Part shown: one piece after another, positions 1 to 8,374 of the stretch | Position numbering within the stretch: position 1 is the first letter of the stretch | Layout of the letters: every line of letters starts with the position of its first letter | From: Chitinophaga caeni | GTDB taxonomy: Bacteria > Bacteroidota > Bacteroidia > Chitinophagales > Chitinophagaceae | Assembly: GCF_002557795.1 (NCBI RefSeq) | Contig: NZ_CP023777.1 | Location: forward strand, 4,101,001-4,165,000 | Length of the DNA: 64,000 bases | Reading direction: 5' to 3' | Made by a program: the position numbers and the translations under genes | The notes under the pieces: model-generated | The model's database searches: none | The model's input: the letters and a program-made list of their open reading frames with translations, nothing else | What the model was told of the DNA's origin: nothing

Positions 1-99
1 GTACGCAAAGTAGTGGATAACGTTCTCGAAAGACCTTGGTTCGGTAAAGGACACCTAAACGTATTAAAAGCAAACATAGCGCTGGATCAAATCAAATAA
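1..99 (+). CDS. kdpC: KdpC C-terminal end (partial)
   Basis: Only the last 32 codons of an open frame are inside the window, ending at TAA 97-99. The tail contains LNVLKANIALDQ, which resembles the conserved C-terminal block (VNVLKLNLALD) of KdpC, the small membrane subunit of the KdpFABC high-affinity potassium-pumping ATPase. The downstream genes are a porin, a KdpD and a sensor kinase, which is the usual Bacteroidota kdp operon order and supports the call. KdpA and KdpB would lie upstream, outside the window. The short length keeps this below certainty. Confidence 0.65.
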   Translation, partial: VRKVVDNVLERPWFGKGHLNVLKANIALDQIK

Positions 100-117
100 C
101 ACGGAAATCATTCATAG

Positions 118-1197
118 ATGAAAAAGTATTTAACTATATTATTACTGGTAGTATTTTCAAACAAACTAGCGGCACAATCGCCTGGCAAAGAACCTAAAAT
201 TCATTGGACTGCATACTTAGAAACCTATTATGCATATGACTTTGGCAAACCTTCTAATCACGAGAAGCCAAGTTTCCTTTATTCATTCAACCGGCATAAT
301 GAAGTCAATCTAAACCTTGGCTTATTGAAAGCCTCTTATGCCGATGAACGTAGCCGGGCTAATATCGCGATCGGCGCAGGAACGTACATGAACGCGAATC
401 TTGCTGCCGAACCGGGCGTTTTAAAAAATATTTACGAAGCCAATGCAGGGGTTAAAATTTCCAAGAACAAAAACCTTTGGGTAGATGCCGGGATTTTTTC
501 TTCCCATATCGGTTTTGAAAGCGCCATCGGTAAAGATTGCTGGACTTTGACCAGGAGTATATTGGCCGAAAACTCCCCCTACTATGAAAGCGGTGTAAAA
601 GTTTCTTATAATAGCAACAATGGTAAATGGTTTATCAGCGGCTTATTGCTCAACGGCTGGCAAAGAATTTACAGGATCGATGGCAACAATACGCCTGCAT
701 TCGGTCACCAGGTTAGCTTTATGCCCAACGATAAAATCACCCTGAACAGCAGTTCCTTTATCGGCAATGACCAAGCAGATAGCAGTAAGTTGATGCGCTA
801 TTTCCACAATTTTTACGCGGTATTTCAGCTCGATGAAAACTGGGGAATCATTACCGGGTTCGATATCGGTTTACAGCAACAAACGAAGGGCAGTAAGCGT
901 TACAACAATTGGTATGCTCCTGTATTGATCTGCCAATATAAACCGGTAGAAAAGATGCACCTTGCAGCTAGGGCTGAATACTATCACGATCCCAATAGCG
1001 TGATCGTTAGTTCCAGTGATATAAACGGTTGCCAGGTGTGGTCATTTTCGTTGAATTACGACTATCTAATCACGAAAAATATCCTCTGGCGGATAGAAGG
1101 GCGAACATTTTCAAGTAAAGGGGATTTTTTTCAGAAAGAAGGGAGCCCATCCAGCAATAATAATCAATTGATCACCTCTTTAGCAATTTCGTTTTAA
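118..1197 (+). CDS. Kdp-operon outer-membrane porin (OmpL/BBP2-like)
   Basis: A 359-residue protein with an N-terminal signal peptide (hydrophobic LTILLLVVFS, cleavage near LAAQ), followed by alternating aromatic/polar segments typical of a transmembrane beta-barrel and ending in a C-terminal phenylalanine (LAISF), the usual outer-membrane sorting signal. It sits 18 bp after kdpC, and its stop codon shares one base with the start of kdpD, so it is translated as part of the kdp operon. Putative porins of this type (beta-barrel porin-2, OmpL-like) are regularly found between kdpC and kdpD in Bacteroidota. Inference: it gives potassium a route across the outer membrane to the Kdp pump. Substrate specificity cannot be read from the sequence. 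Confidence 0.8.
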   Translation: MKKYLTILLLVVFSNKLAAQSPGKEPKIHWTAYLETYYAYDFGKPSNHEKPSFLYSFNRHNEVNLNLGLLKASYADERSRANIAIGAGTYMNANLAAEPGVLKNIYEANAGVKISKNKNLWVDAGIFSSHIGFESAIGKDCWTLTRSILAENSPYYESGVKVSYNSNNGKWFISGLLLNGWQRIYRIDGNNTPAFGHQVSFMPNDKITLNSSSFIGNDQADSSKLMRYFHNFYAVFQLDENWGIITGFDIGLQQQTKGSKRYNNWYAPVLICQYKPVEKMHLAARAEYYHDPNSVIVSSSDINGCQVWSFSLNYDYLITKNILWRIEGRTFSSKGDFFQKEGSPSSNNNQLITSLAISF

Positions 1198-2321
1198 TGC
1201 CTACTAATGAAAATAGTAATAAAGCATTTCTTGACTTGATTAAAAAATCGAGAAGGGGAAAATTTAAAGTTTACATCGGCATGAGTGCAGGTGTTGGAAA
1301 AACCTACAGGATGCTGCAAGAAGCACATGCATTGCTAAAAAACGGGATAGATGTAAAGATCGGTTTTATCGAAACACATAACCGTTCCGAAACACATGTT
1401 CTACTGGAAGGGTTGCCAATCATTCCCCGGCGTAAATTGTATTATAAAGGGAAAGCTTTAGAGGAATTAGATGTCCAGGCCGTAATTAACTTACGGCCTG
1501 AAGTTGTTATTATCGACGAATTGGCACATAGCAATATAGAAGGCAGTAAGCATAAAAAAAGATGGCAGGATGTAAATGAAATTCTTGATGCCGGCATTAA
1601 TGTAATCAGCGCGGTGAACATACAACATATAGAAAGTTTAAACGAGGACATCAAGGAAATTACCGGGATAGAAGTGCAGGAACGGATACCCGACAGTGTC
1701 ATTTCCCAGGCAGATGAAGTCGTTAATATTGACCTTACTGCCGACGATCTATTAGAAAGGTTGAAAGCCGGCAAAATATATCAACCGGCCAAGATAGAAA
1801 CAGCCTTAAATAATTTCTTTAAAACAGAACATTTGCTCCAGTTGAGAGAACTGGCGCTAAAAGAAGTGGCTTCGCATGTAGAACGCAAGGTTGAAAATAC
1901 GACCAACCGCTATGCCAGCCAAAGACAGGAGCGCTTTCTCGCTTGTATCAGCTCGAATGAGAAAACAGCTAAAACGGTCATTCGTAAAACTGCCCGGCTG
2001 GCAAATTATTACCATAGTAAATGGTTCGTTTTATATGTTCAAACACCGCAAGAAATGCCCGATAAAATTGCCCTTGATAAACAACGTTTCCTGATAAACC
2101 ATTTCAAACTGGCCACGGAACTGGGAGCAGAAATCATCAAGATTCAAAACAACAGCATCCATAAGGCTATCCTGGAGCAATGTGAAGAAAGACAAATAAC
2201 AACGGTTTGTATCGGGAAGCCGCATTTAAACTTATTACACGTAATTTTGTCGACAGGGGTCTTTAACGAATTGCTGAGGAAACTGTCCGAAAATGATATC
2301 GATCTCGTGATTTTGAGCTAA
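1197..2321 (+). CDS. kdpD: KdpD N-terminal sensor domain protein, kinase-less
   Basis: A 374-residue protein covering only the cytoplasmic N-terminal half of KdpD. A P-loop GMSAGVGKT is at residues 28-36, the diagnostic GFIETHNR motif follows at about 60, and a universal-stress-protein (Usp) domain fills about 245-374. The four transmembrane helices, GAF domain and histidine-kinase core of classical 890-residue KdpD are absent. The next gene, 10 bp downstream, is a membrane histidine kinase and probably supplies those functions. Split forms are known in Bacteroidota. The role is sensing potassium limitation or turgor for kdp expression. A KdpE response regulator is not in the window and may lie upstream of kdpA. 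Confidence 0.88.
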   Translation: MPTNENSNKAFLDLIKKSRRGKFKVYIGMSAGVGKTYRMLQEAHALLKNGIDVKIGFIETHNRSETHVLLEGLPIIPRRKLYYKGKALEELDVQAVINLRPEVVIIDELAHSNIEGSKHKKRWQDVNEILDAGINVISAVNIQHIESLNEDIKEITGIEVQERIPDSVISQADEVVNIDLTADDLLERLKAGKIYQPAKIETALNNFFKTEHLLQLRELALKEVASHVERKVENTTNRYASQRQERFLACISSNEKTAKTVIRKTARLANYYHSKWFVLYVQTPQEMPDKIALDKQRFLINHFKLATELGAEIIKIQNNSIHKAILEQCEERQITTVCIGKPHLNLLHVILSTGVFNELLRKLSENDIDLVILS

Positions 2322-2331
2322 AAAAATAGCG

Positions 2332-4071
2332 ATGAAAATTAAAACAAAACTTACCCTAGGCATCGGTTTGCTATTTTGCTTAATCGTATTGCTTGCCGCT
2401 TTAAGCACCTTTTATATCAACGCGCTCTCCAAGGATGCAAAGAACATCCTTACCGATAATTACAATACGCTTGAGTATTGCAGGGAAATGCTCAATGCAT
2501 TGAACAACGATCTTGACTCCCCTAGCCAACAAAACTTGTTTGCCCATAATCTTAAGTTGCAAAAGGCCAACATTACCGAGAGCGGCGAGGCGGCCTTAAC
2601 GGGAAAACTTGAGCTGGACTACCAACTATTACAGGCAGAAGTTAGCAAAGATTCGTTGATAAAAATCATACAAAACGACATCACGGCGATTATGCAGTTG
2701 AACATGCAAGCCATTCAACAGAAAAGCCTCATCGTGAAAGAAAGCTCCACCAACTCGATTCTCTGGATCAGTATTACCGGCGCCGTGTGCTTCCTGCTGG
2801 CATTTACCATGTTAATGAATTTACCGGGCAATATCGCCAACCCGATCAAGGAACTTACCGGTAGTATACAGGAAATCGCTGCGCAAAATTACGATGAACG
2901 GCTACAATTTCATCGGGATGATGAATTTGGCGACCTTGCTTCCGCATTCAACACGATGGCATTAAAACTGGCAGAATTTAGAGCCGGGAATATCGCGCAA
3001 TTATTGATCGAGAAAAAACGTATCGAGACCTTGATCAATAATATGCACGACCCTGTAATCGGTCTCGATGAAAACAAAAAAGTGCTATTCATGAACCATA
3101 CGGCATTGAAAATATTGGGACTACAAGATAAACCTGTTACCGGTATGGCCATTCAAGACCTTGCGATGCAAAATGACCTGCTGAGGCTATTAGCACAAGA
3201 TTTGTTTATTACCAGCGAACATCATCATTCCAAGAAAAGCCCGTCATCACCGATAAAAATTTTCGCTGACGGCAAGGAAAGTTATTTCGAAAAGGAAATG
3301 ATACCGATTAATATCATCCCTACCGGCGAGAAAGAAGAAGTACTTATCGGGAACGTAATCCTCTTGCAAAACATTACACCTTACAAAGAGCTCGATTTCG
3401 CGAAAACCAATTTTATCGCGACGGTTTCACACGAGTTAAAAACACCTATCTCATCTATAAAGATGAGCTTACAGCTGCTGGAAAATGAAAAGATAGGCAC
3501 ATTAAACCACGAACAGCATAACCTCGTTGAAAGTATCCGTGACGATGCGGGCAGGTTACTAAAAATTACGGGCGAATTGCTCAACATGACCCAGGTAGAA
3601 AGTGGTAGCATCCAGATGAATATCGTTGCCGCCGATCCTGCCGAAATCGTGGCCTACGCCGTCAATACCAACAAGGTTGCGGCAGAGCAAAAAAACATAC
3701 AATTGGCGGTGGAGCAAGCCGGGGACGTACCGAACGTAATGGCAGACAGGGAGAAGACCTCCTGGGTATTAACCAACCTCATATCAAATGCAATCCGTTA
3801 CTCTTACGAACATTCGATAGTAAATATAGCCATAAAGCTTATGGGCGATGTAGTACAGTTTTCAGTAAAAGATACCGGCCAAGGAATTTCACCAGAATAC
3901 GTGGAAAAAATCTTTGACCGGTATTTCCGGGTACCGGATTCCAAAAAAGAAGGAACGGGATTAGGCTTGGCGATCAGCAAAGAATTTATCGAAGCCCAGG
4001 GTGGACAAATTCGCGTTGAGAGTGATTATGGCGCAGGTAGCACCTTTTATTTCTCCTTGAATACCGTTTAA
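2332..4071 (+). CDS. Membrane histidine kinase (HAMP-PAS-HisKA-HATPase), Kdp partner
   Basis: 579 residues. TM1 is at about 7-29, then a periplasmic helical sensor region, TM2 at about 139-160, a HAMP linker to about 215, a PAS-like domain at about 230-350, and the phosphoacceptor H367 in SHELKTP. The C-terminal ATPase has the N box (NLISNAIRYS), G1 (DTGQGIS) and G2 (GTGLGLAIS). It lies 10 bp after the truncated kdpD and closes the operon, so the natural inference is that KdpD-N and this kinase together act as the potassium sensor. The phosphorylated partner is not encoded nearby in the window. The gene ends 3 bp before a convergent gene. Confidence 0.87.
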   Translation: MKIKTKLTLGIGLLFCLIVLLAALSTFYINALSKDAKNILTDNYNTLEYCREMLNALNNDLDSPSQQNLFAHNLKLQKANITESGEAALTGKLELDYQLLQAEVSKDSLIKIIQNDITAIMQLNMQAIQQKSLIVKESSTNSILWISITGAVCFLLAFTMLMNLPGNIANPIKELTGSIQEIAAQNYDERLQFHRDDEFGDLASAFNTMALKLAEFRAGNIAQLLIEKKRIETLINNMHDPVIGLDENKKVLFMNHTALKILGLQDKPVTGMAIQDLAMQNDLLRLLAQDLFITSEHHHSKKSPSSPIKIFADGKESYFEKEMIPINIIPTGEKEEVLIGNVILLQNITPYKELDFAKTNFIATVSHELKTPISSIKMSLQLLENEKIGTLNHEQHNLVESIRDDAGRLLKITGELLNMTQVESGSIQMNIVAADPAEIVAYAVNTNKVAAEQKNIQLAVEQAGDVPNVMADREKTSWVLTNLISNAIRYSYEHSIVNIAIKLMGDVVQFSVKDTGQGISPEYVEKIFDRYFRVPDSKKEGTGLGLAISKEFIEAQGGQIRVESDYGAGSTFYFSLNTV

Positions 4072-4074
4072 CCT

Positions 4075-4641
4075 TTAAATCTTCAAACAGCCCCTGAAAC
4101 CGCGCGCTGCATAATAAGATTGCGCGCCGTTATGGTAAGTAAATACATGATCGTACCTGCGATCACCGAAGATGGCGCCTCCCAACTTCCTGATGGCCGC
4201 AGGTGTAACCAACCAGCTAGAAGTTTTGGTATCAAATTCCCCGAGCCCTTGTAAAAAACGGTATTGCGTTTCCGTCAACATTTCAATGCCCATCTCTTCG
4301 GCCATACCGATAGCGTTATGCTCTGGCCGATGCTCCTTCCTGGCCAACCAAGCATCATGATCGTAACAAGTGCTTCTCCTGCCTTTTGGGCTTTCCGCAG
4401 CACAATCGAAGAAAGTGATGACACCTGATTTCTTATCAAAATCAACAACATCGGGTTCGCCTTCGGTATTTTCCATTTCAAAAAGCGACCATAATTTAGC
4501 AGGATGAGCCTCCAAGCGCTCCTTTACTGTTTCCCAAGACAAACCTTCATGGCGGTTCATATGCTTCTCGAAGCGGACTTTTATCCTTTTCAGTAATTCC
4601 GATTGTTGTTCGGGACTAAGTGTATTTTTAGCATTTTTCAT
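4075..4641 (-). CDS. DUF4256 family protein
   Basis: 188 residues from the ATG at 4641 (MKNAKNTLSPEQQ). A longer reading to 4743 adds a hydrophobic stretch that overlaps the upstream gene and does not look like family sequence. The body matches the DUF4256 family, with conserved blocks such as SPKGRRSTCYDHDAW, QYRFLQGLGEFD and GGAIFGDRRYDHVFTYHNGA. The many conserved His, Asp, Cys and Tyr residues suggest an enzyme, but no reaction is established. It is the last gene of the ArsR-led operon, after a YdeI-like protein, a common companion of AHSA1/DoxX genes in soil Bacteroidota. Confidence 0.75.
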   Translation of the reverse strand: MKNAKNTLSPEQQSELLKRIKVRFEKHMNRHEGLSWETVKERLEAHPAKLWSLFEMENTEGEPDVVDFDKKSGVITFFDCAAESPKGRRSTCYDHDAWLARKEHRPEHNAIGMAEEMGIEMLTETQYRFLQGLGEFDTKTSSWLVTPAAIRKLGGAIFGDRRYDHVFTYHNGAQSYYAARGFRGCLKI

Positions 4642-4696
4642 TTCATGGAATTGAATGGTTAAGGTAACTAGCAGCATTCTAATAATGCTCACCAGT

Positions 4697-5302
4697 TCAT
4701 TTCTTTTTCCTGGCCAGGTAATCATCATGCATTCCCTTTCCATTTAGAATATGGGATGTCCATTTATCGATCCTGGCGTACTTGGTAGCAACTTGCTTGG
4801 GTTGCTTAAAATGTAAGATGTATGCTTTTTGCTTGCCGGGGCTAAGGCTTAAAAAAGCAGATTCCAACAAAGGGTTCTCCTTGAACCGGGTCTTTAGCTC
4901 ATCAGTAATCACTAAATTTTCCTTTGGCTTGGCAATATCTGCCTTTATCCCGGAGGTTTCCAGCTCTATAGCCTCAAAAACGTAAGCCTTTAATGCATGC
5001 GCCACTTTTTTAATCTCCTTAACGTCCGTGAAGCGGGCTTGCCTCCCCACCCTGGTATGCTCCCCTGTTTTCACCAAGATACCTTCCGTATCACTCAACA
5101 AGTAACCATCGAAGAAAAGCAAGGCACAATAATCTTTGAAACCTTGTATAACAGCAACATTCTTATTATTATAAGCATAACAAGGCTTGCTCCATTTAAT
5201 CGTTTCCTCCAAGCCACAATCCAGCAAGATTTGCCGTAATTGCTTCATTTCCTTTTGCCATTGAACAGCATTTTCAAGATATTCATCAACATTTGGGTCC
5301 AT
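4697..5302 (-). CDS. YdeI/OmpD-associated family protein (DUF1801)
   Basis: 201 residues. The N-terminal DUF1801 fold is recognisable from EETIKWSKPCYAYNNKNV followed by the FKDYCALLFFDG block. The C-terminal YdeI/OmpD-associated domain contains LSPGKQKAYILHFKQPKQ and ends in a lysine-rich tail. Homologues are small cytoplasmic proteins called bacteriocin-protection or YdeI proteins; their biochemical role is unsettled. It is the fourth gene of the ArsR-led operon, 9 bp after DoxX, and overlaps only the spurious extended start of the DUF4256 gene. Confidence 0.8.
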   Translation of the reverse strand: MDPNVDEYLENAVQWQKEMKQLRQILLDCGLEETIKWSKPCYAYNNKNVAVIQGFKDYCALLFFDGYLLSDTEGILVKTGEHTRVGRQARFTDVKEIKKVAHALKAYVFEAIELETSGIKADIAKPKENLVITDELKTRFKENPLLESAFLSLSPGKQKAYILHFKQPKQVATKYARIDKWTSHILNGKGMHDDYLARKKK

Positions 5303-5311
5303 AATAAAAAT

Positions 5312-5689
5312 TTAAGCATTCCCTAATTTCCGGGTAGCGGGCCTGAAATACCAGGAAAGGATCGTTAATACCAATAACAATACAGGTGGAAATAATTCAC
5401 TTGCCGGGTCTCCCACCGCGATGTGCGAGTAAATGGCACCGGTCATCACGAAGAAAAAACCTGCATATGCCCATTCTTTTACCAGCGGGAACCTGGGAAT
5501 CAGAACCGCGATTGCACCCAATAACTTCCAAACACCGATCAAACTTATGAAAAATAATGGGAAACCCATATTCTTGGTAAACTGGTCGCTACCGTCCAAG
5601 TGAAACACCTGTATAAAACCTGTAGAAACCATACCCAGTGCCAACCATAGGGTTGCGATCCAATATATTATCTTATTTCTTTTTGACAT
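5312..5689 (-). CDS. DoxX-like small membrane protein
   Basis: 125 residues with four hydrophobic helices (about 8-26, 44-64, 72-90 and 98-115). The layout matches DoxX-like proteins: GMVSTGFIQVFHL, then MGFPLFFISLIGVWKLLGA and a charged loop with PRFPLVKEWAYAG. DoxX family members are inner-membrane proteins linked to redox or quinone chemistry in some organisms, but small DoxX-like proteins are mostly uncharacterised. It lies between an AHSA1 protein and a YdeI protein, 8 bp from the former, so it is co-transcribed. Confidence 0.82.
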   Translation of the reverse strand: MSKRNKIIYWIATLWLALGMVSTGFIQVFHLDGSDQFTKNMGFPLFFISLIGVWKLLGAIAVLIPRFPLVKEWAYAGFFFVMTGAIYSHIAVGDPASELFPPVLLLVLTILSWYFRPATRKLGNA

Positions 5690-5697
5690 TTTATTTT

Positions 5698-6171
5698 CTA
5701 TTTTAGTTTACTTACAATTTCTTCCAACCTGTTATGTGCCATGTTAATTCCTTTAGCCATACCAACACCAACTTTCAGCATCTGGTCCCTGATATCATTT
5801 GATCGGTAAATAATTTGCATATCCAGCTTACTGCGATCATCAGATATCTTTGTAAATTCCAGGTATTCCAGTTGCACTTCGAAGGGAGCGCCTTCCATTT
5901 CGAAAGTCCTGGTAATTTTTTCATCCGGGATAAATTCGTGGATGACGCCATTTGCCTGGAAGAGCACATTCCCTTCCTGGTCGGAAGTTTGGAACTTCCA
6001 TCCACCGTGCTTTTTACTTTCCAATTTGATCACCTTGGTACCCATCCATTGTTCCACGATTTGCGGTTCAACATAGGCTTTAAACAACAGTTCAACAGGC
6101 AATTCAAACTCGCGGGTAATCCTTAAATCCTGTTTACCGTCTTCGGCATTTACTTTGGTTTTTGGTTCCAT
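5698..6171 (-). CDS. SRPBCC/AHSA1 domain protein
   Basis: 157 residues of an AHSA1-type START-like fold: the opening DLRITREFELPVELLFKAYV, the QWMG motif, the KHGGWKFQ strand, and a C-terminal amphipathic helix with MLKVGVGMAKGINMAHNRL. Such proteins have a hydrophobic cavity and are thought to bind small hydrophobic ligands. In this common arrangement (ArsR then AHSA1 then DoxX) the ligand and function are unknown. It starts 6 bp after the ArsR gene, indicating translational coupling. Confidence 0.87.
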   Translation of the reverse strand: MEPKTKVNAEDGKQDLRITREFELPVELLFKAYVEPQIVEQWMGTKVIKLESKKHGGWKFQTSDQEGNVLFQANGVIHEFIPDEKITRTFEMEGAPFEVQLEYLEFTKISDDRSKLDMQIIYRSNDIRDQMLKVGVGMAKGINMAHNRLEEIVSKLK

Positions 6172-6177
6172 GGGTAG

Positions 6178-6501
6178 TTATTTTTTTGATTTATAATTTT
6201 TCATGATGGATTCTAGCTTATCGAACCTCTCTTCCCATAGTTTGCGGAAGGGTTCAACAAAATCTGCGATCTCTTTCATTTTTTCCGGATTTAGATGATA
6301 GTAAATTTCACGCCCGCGCTGTTGCTGTTCCAACAGTTCGCATTCGGTGAGTATCTGTAAATGCTTGGAAACGGTGGGCCTTGCCGAATTAAAATTGGCG
6401 GCAATGGCGCCGGCCGTCATAGCTTGCGATGCTACTAATAAAAGTATCATCCTACGTGTAGGATCCGCAATTGCTTGAAAAACATCTCTCCTCAGGTTCA
6501 T
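6178..6501 (-). CDS. ArsR-type winged-helix repressor
   Basis: 107 residues of a single winged-helix domain: [18 protein letters not shown], recognition helix in [13 protein letters not shown], wing in [13 protein letters not shown]. The metal-binding ELCVCDL motif of true arsenic sensors is absent, so this belongs to the non-metal subgroup that usually precedes an AHSA1 gene. It is first in the operon and is probably autoregulatory, since an inverted repeat overlaps its promoter immediately upstream. The inducing signal is unknown. Confidence 0.88.
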   Translation of the reverse strand: MNLRRDVFQAIADPTRRMILLLVASQAMTAGAIAANFNSARPTVSKHLQILTECELLEQQQRGREIYYHLNPEKMKEIADFVEPFRKLWEERFDKLESIMKNYKSKK

Positions 6502-6504
6502 TTG

Positions 6505-6546
6505 GTAGTCATTTGACTACAAATATATATGTAGTTATTTAGCTAC
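6505..6546 (-). promoter_or_regulatory. Promoter and probable ArsR operator
   Basis: A perfect 7-bp inverted repeat (GTAGTCA tt TGACTAC, 6505-6520) lies 3 bp upstream of the ArsR start. A related imperfect repeat (GTAG...CTAC) follows at 6531-6546. On the minus strand, TATATTTG at 6520-6527 fits the Bacteroidota -7 consensus TAnnTTTG and sits between the two repeats. A repressor bound here would block its own operon. The link to this ArsR is inferred from position. Confidence 0.5.
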
Positions 6547-6579
6547 GCAAATTTTTTAAGCATTTTTTCAAAAAAAAAT

Positions 6580-6926
6580 CATTGTTGTCCGATTAAAATT
6601 GATTCAAGCTTTGCTATATTCCTTGCCAGTTATGGAATACCAGCTAAGGATGATATGTTCTACATACGGGGTAGCTCCCCCCAAGAAAACAAGAATGCTC
6701 CGCACTGTTGATAGCGAACGAAAGCCTGGTGTCACAGTAATACAAAAGCTCCATCGGGCGATCAAATTGGCGGCCGTAATGCCAATTTGTGCCCTTTTTT
6801 GGTACTCGTATGTTTGAAAAATAATTGGTTTCTTTGGAGAACAAGAAATGGGCAGATGGGCATTGAGTCGAACCTTTAACGGAGAGCGTTGTTCTTCCAC
6901 ATTGAAAATTTAGTTGGACAACAATG
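6580..6926. mobile_element. MITE-like element, copy A (divergent)
   Basis: 347 bp with terminal inverted repeats: left CATTGTTGTCCGATTAAA, right TTTAGTTGGACAACAATG. It is flanked by a perfect 9-bp duplication AAAAAAAAT (6571-6579 and 6927-6935). No coding sequence of credible composition is inside. The interior shares landmarks with copies C-E, such as GTTGATAGCGAA and the ATCAAATTGG...GGCCGTAAT hairpin, but is otherwise the most diverged copy. Because the poly-A target is low complexity, the duplication alone is weaker here than at copy C. Confidence 0.8.
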
Positions 6927-7124
6927 AAAAAAAATCTAAATATTTATAAATCAATATCTCGATTATAAATGAACAAGTAGTTATAACGGCAGGGATCCGG
7001 CAACTTTAATTTCCCCGGTTAGAATAGTGATCAATTTAACTTGTATACCCAAAGAATGGGTTGAGCATACAAATAATAAGAACCGTTTCTTATATTTCGA
7101 TTTTTAACCCGATAATTTATACTT

Positions 7125-8264
7125 ATGAAATGTTTTTATTTGTCATTTAGCCTATTGACAATTGTATTTTGTCAAACTTCAGTAGCTCAATACATTGTTA
7201 ATCAAAAAGACTCCATTCAATCTGCAAATTTCAAAATCAATGGTACCGGGACTGCTTCGCGTTTTACCACCAGCTCCGCCCCGGCACCAGGCAGTACTGC
7301 GCATATTGGTTTTACAAGTAGCTCGAACGAAACATCTGGTCGCAGGTGGAATTTCAACCTAGAAGGACTGGAAACAGGGGGAACAGCTGGTTCTAATTTT
7401 ACAATTTCATCTTTCAATGATGCCGGCAATTACCTACTTACACCGTTTTCGATTAACAGGTCAACCGGTTACGTTGGAATAGGGACAACTAATCCTACCG
7501 CGCGATTAGACGTAAGGGGAACGATCCATGTTTTTAACGATCCTTCCAGCCAAAGTTTTATAAGCCTGGGAAGTAGCGAGATCAACCGCTGGGCATGGGT
7601 AAAATTATCTAATATAGACCCTAATTCTCCAGACGGGATAGTTTTATATGAAAACAATACAGGCATCGGGGGCGGTTCAGGTGGCCGGATCTTGATAAAG
7701 AAAGAAGGCTACGTAGGCATCGGGACACTTAATCCCAGTGCTCGATTGCATGTTTCGAATGGGACTCAAAGTGTACTGCTCGCAACGGGAACAAACACAT
7801 CACCCTATACCCTGAGTATCGGTGCCAATGATGATGGTGTCAATATAAGTAACAACTCCTCATACCGGGGATTTAAATTTAATAACGCTAACGGTGCTTT
7901 ATTCACGATCTCAAACCAAGGAAATGTTTGTATTGGAACAACAGACTCTAAAGGATATAAACTAGCTGTTAATGGCGATGCTGTATTCACAAAAGTGAAA
8001 GTCAAAGCAGTAGCTAATTGGCCTGATTATGTATTCGACAAGAATTATCCGAATCCTTCCTTGGAAGATATCGGCTCCTATATCAAGTTACACAAACACT
8101 TACCGGGGATTCCAACCGCTGAAGAAGTCCAGCAAAACGGCGTGGACCTAGGTGAAATTAACACGAAGCTTTTGCAAAAAATCGAGGAATTAACATTACA
8201 TATGATAGAGATGGATAAAGAAATTAAGCGCCTGGAACAGAAGCTAGAAAACCGACATGATTAA
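7125..8264 (+). CDS. Secreted tail-fibre-like surface protein with C-terminal coiled coil
   Basis: 379 residues. Signal peptide (LSFSLLTIVFCQTSVAQ), then glycine/serine/asparagine-rich beta repeats in which GYVGIGTTNPTARLDV-type units recur (about residues 115, 195 and 265). The end is a conserved Bacteroidota tail: FDKNYPNPSLEDIGSYIKLH, then HLPGIPTAEEV and a C-terminal coiled coil (about 345-375, EIKRLEQKLEN). In tail-fibre and adhesin-like proteins this last part resembles an intramolecular chaperone or trimerisation region. Probably exported to the cell surface; partner unknown. It stands alone downstream of MITE copy A. Confidence 0.7.
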   Translation: MKCFYLSFSLLTIVFCQTSVAQYIVNQKDSIQSANFKINGTGTASRFTTSSAPAPGSTAHIGFTSSSNETSGRRWNFNLEGLETGGTAGSNFTISSFNDAGNYLLTPFSINRSTGYVGIGTTNPTARLDVRGTIHVFNDPSSQSFISLGSSEINRWAWVKLSNIDPNSPDGIVLYENNTGIGGGSGGRILIKKEGYVGIGTLNPSARLHVSNGTQSVLLATGTNTSPYTLSIGANDDGVNISNNSSYRGFKFNNANGALFTISNQGNVCIGTTDSKGYKLAVNGDAVFTKVKVKAVANWPDYVFDKNYPNPSLEDIGSYIKLHKHLPGIPTAEEVQQNGVDLGEINTKLLQKIEELTLHMIEMDKEIKRLEQKLENRHD

Positions 8265-8374
8265 AAACGATTACAAACTTTAGGAGCTATATCATTAACT
8301 GGTAATGCTCCTAAAGTTTGCAATATTCATCACCCTGGACCATAAGCAAGGTAATATATCAAAGTTACTTGACA

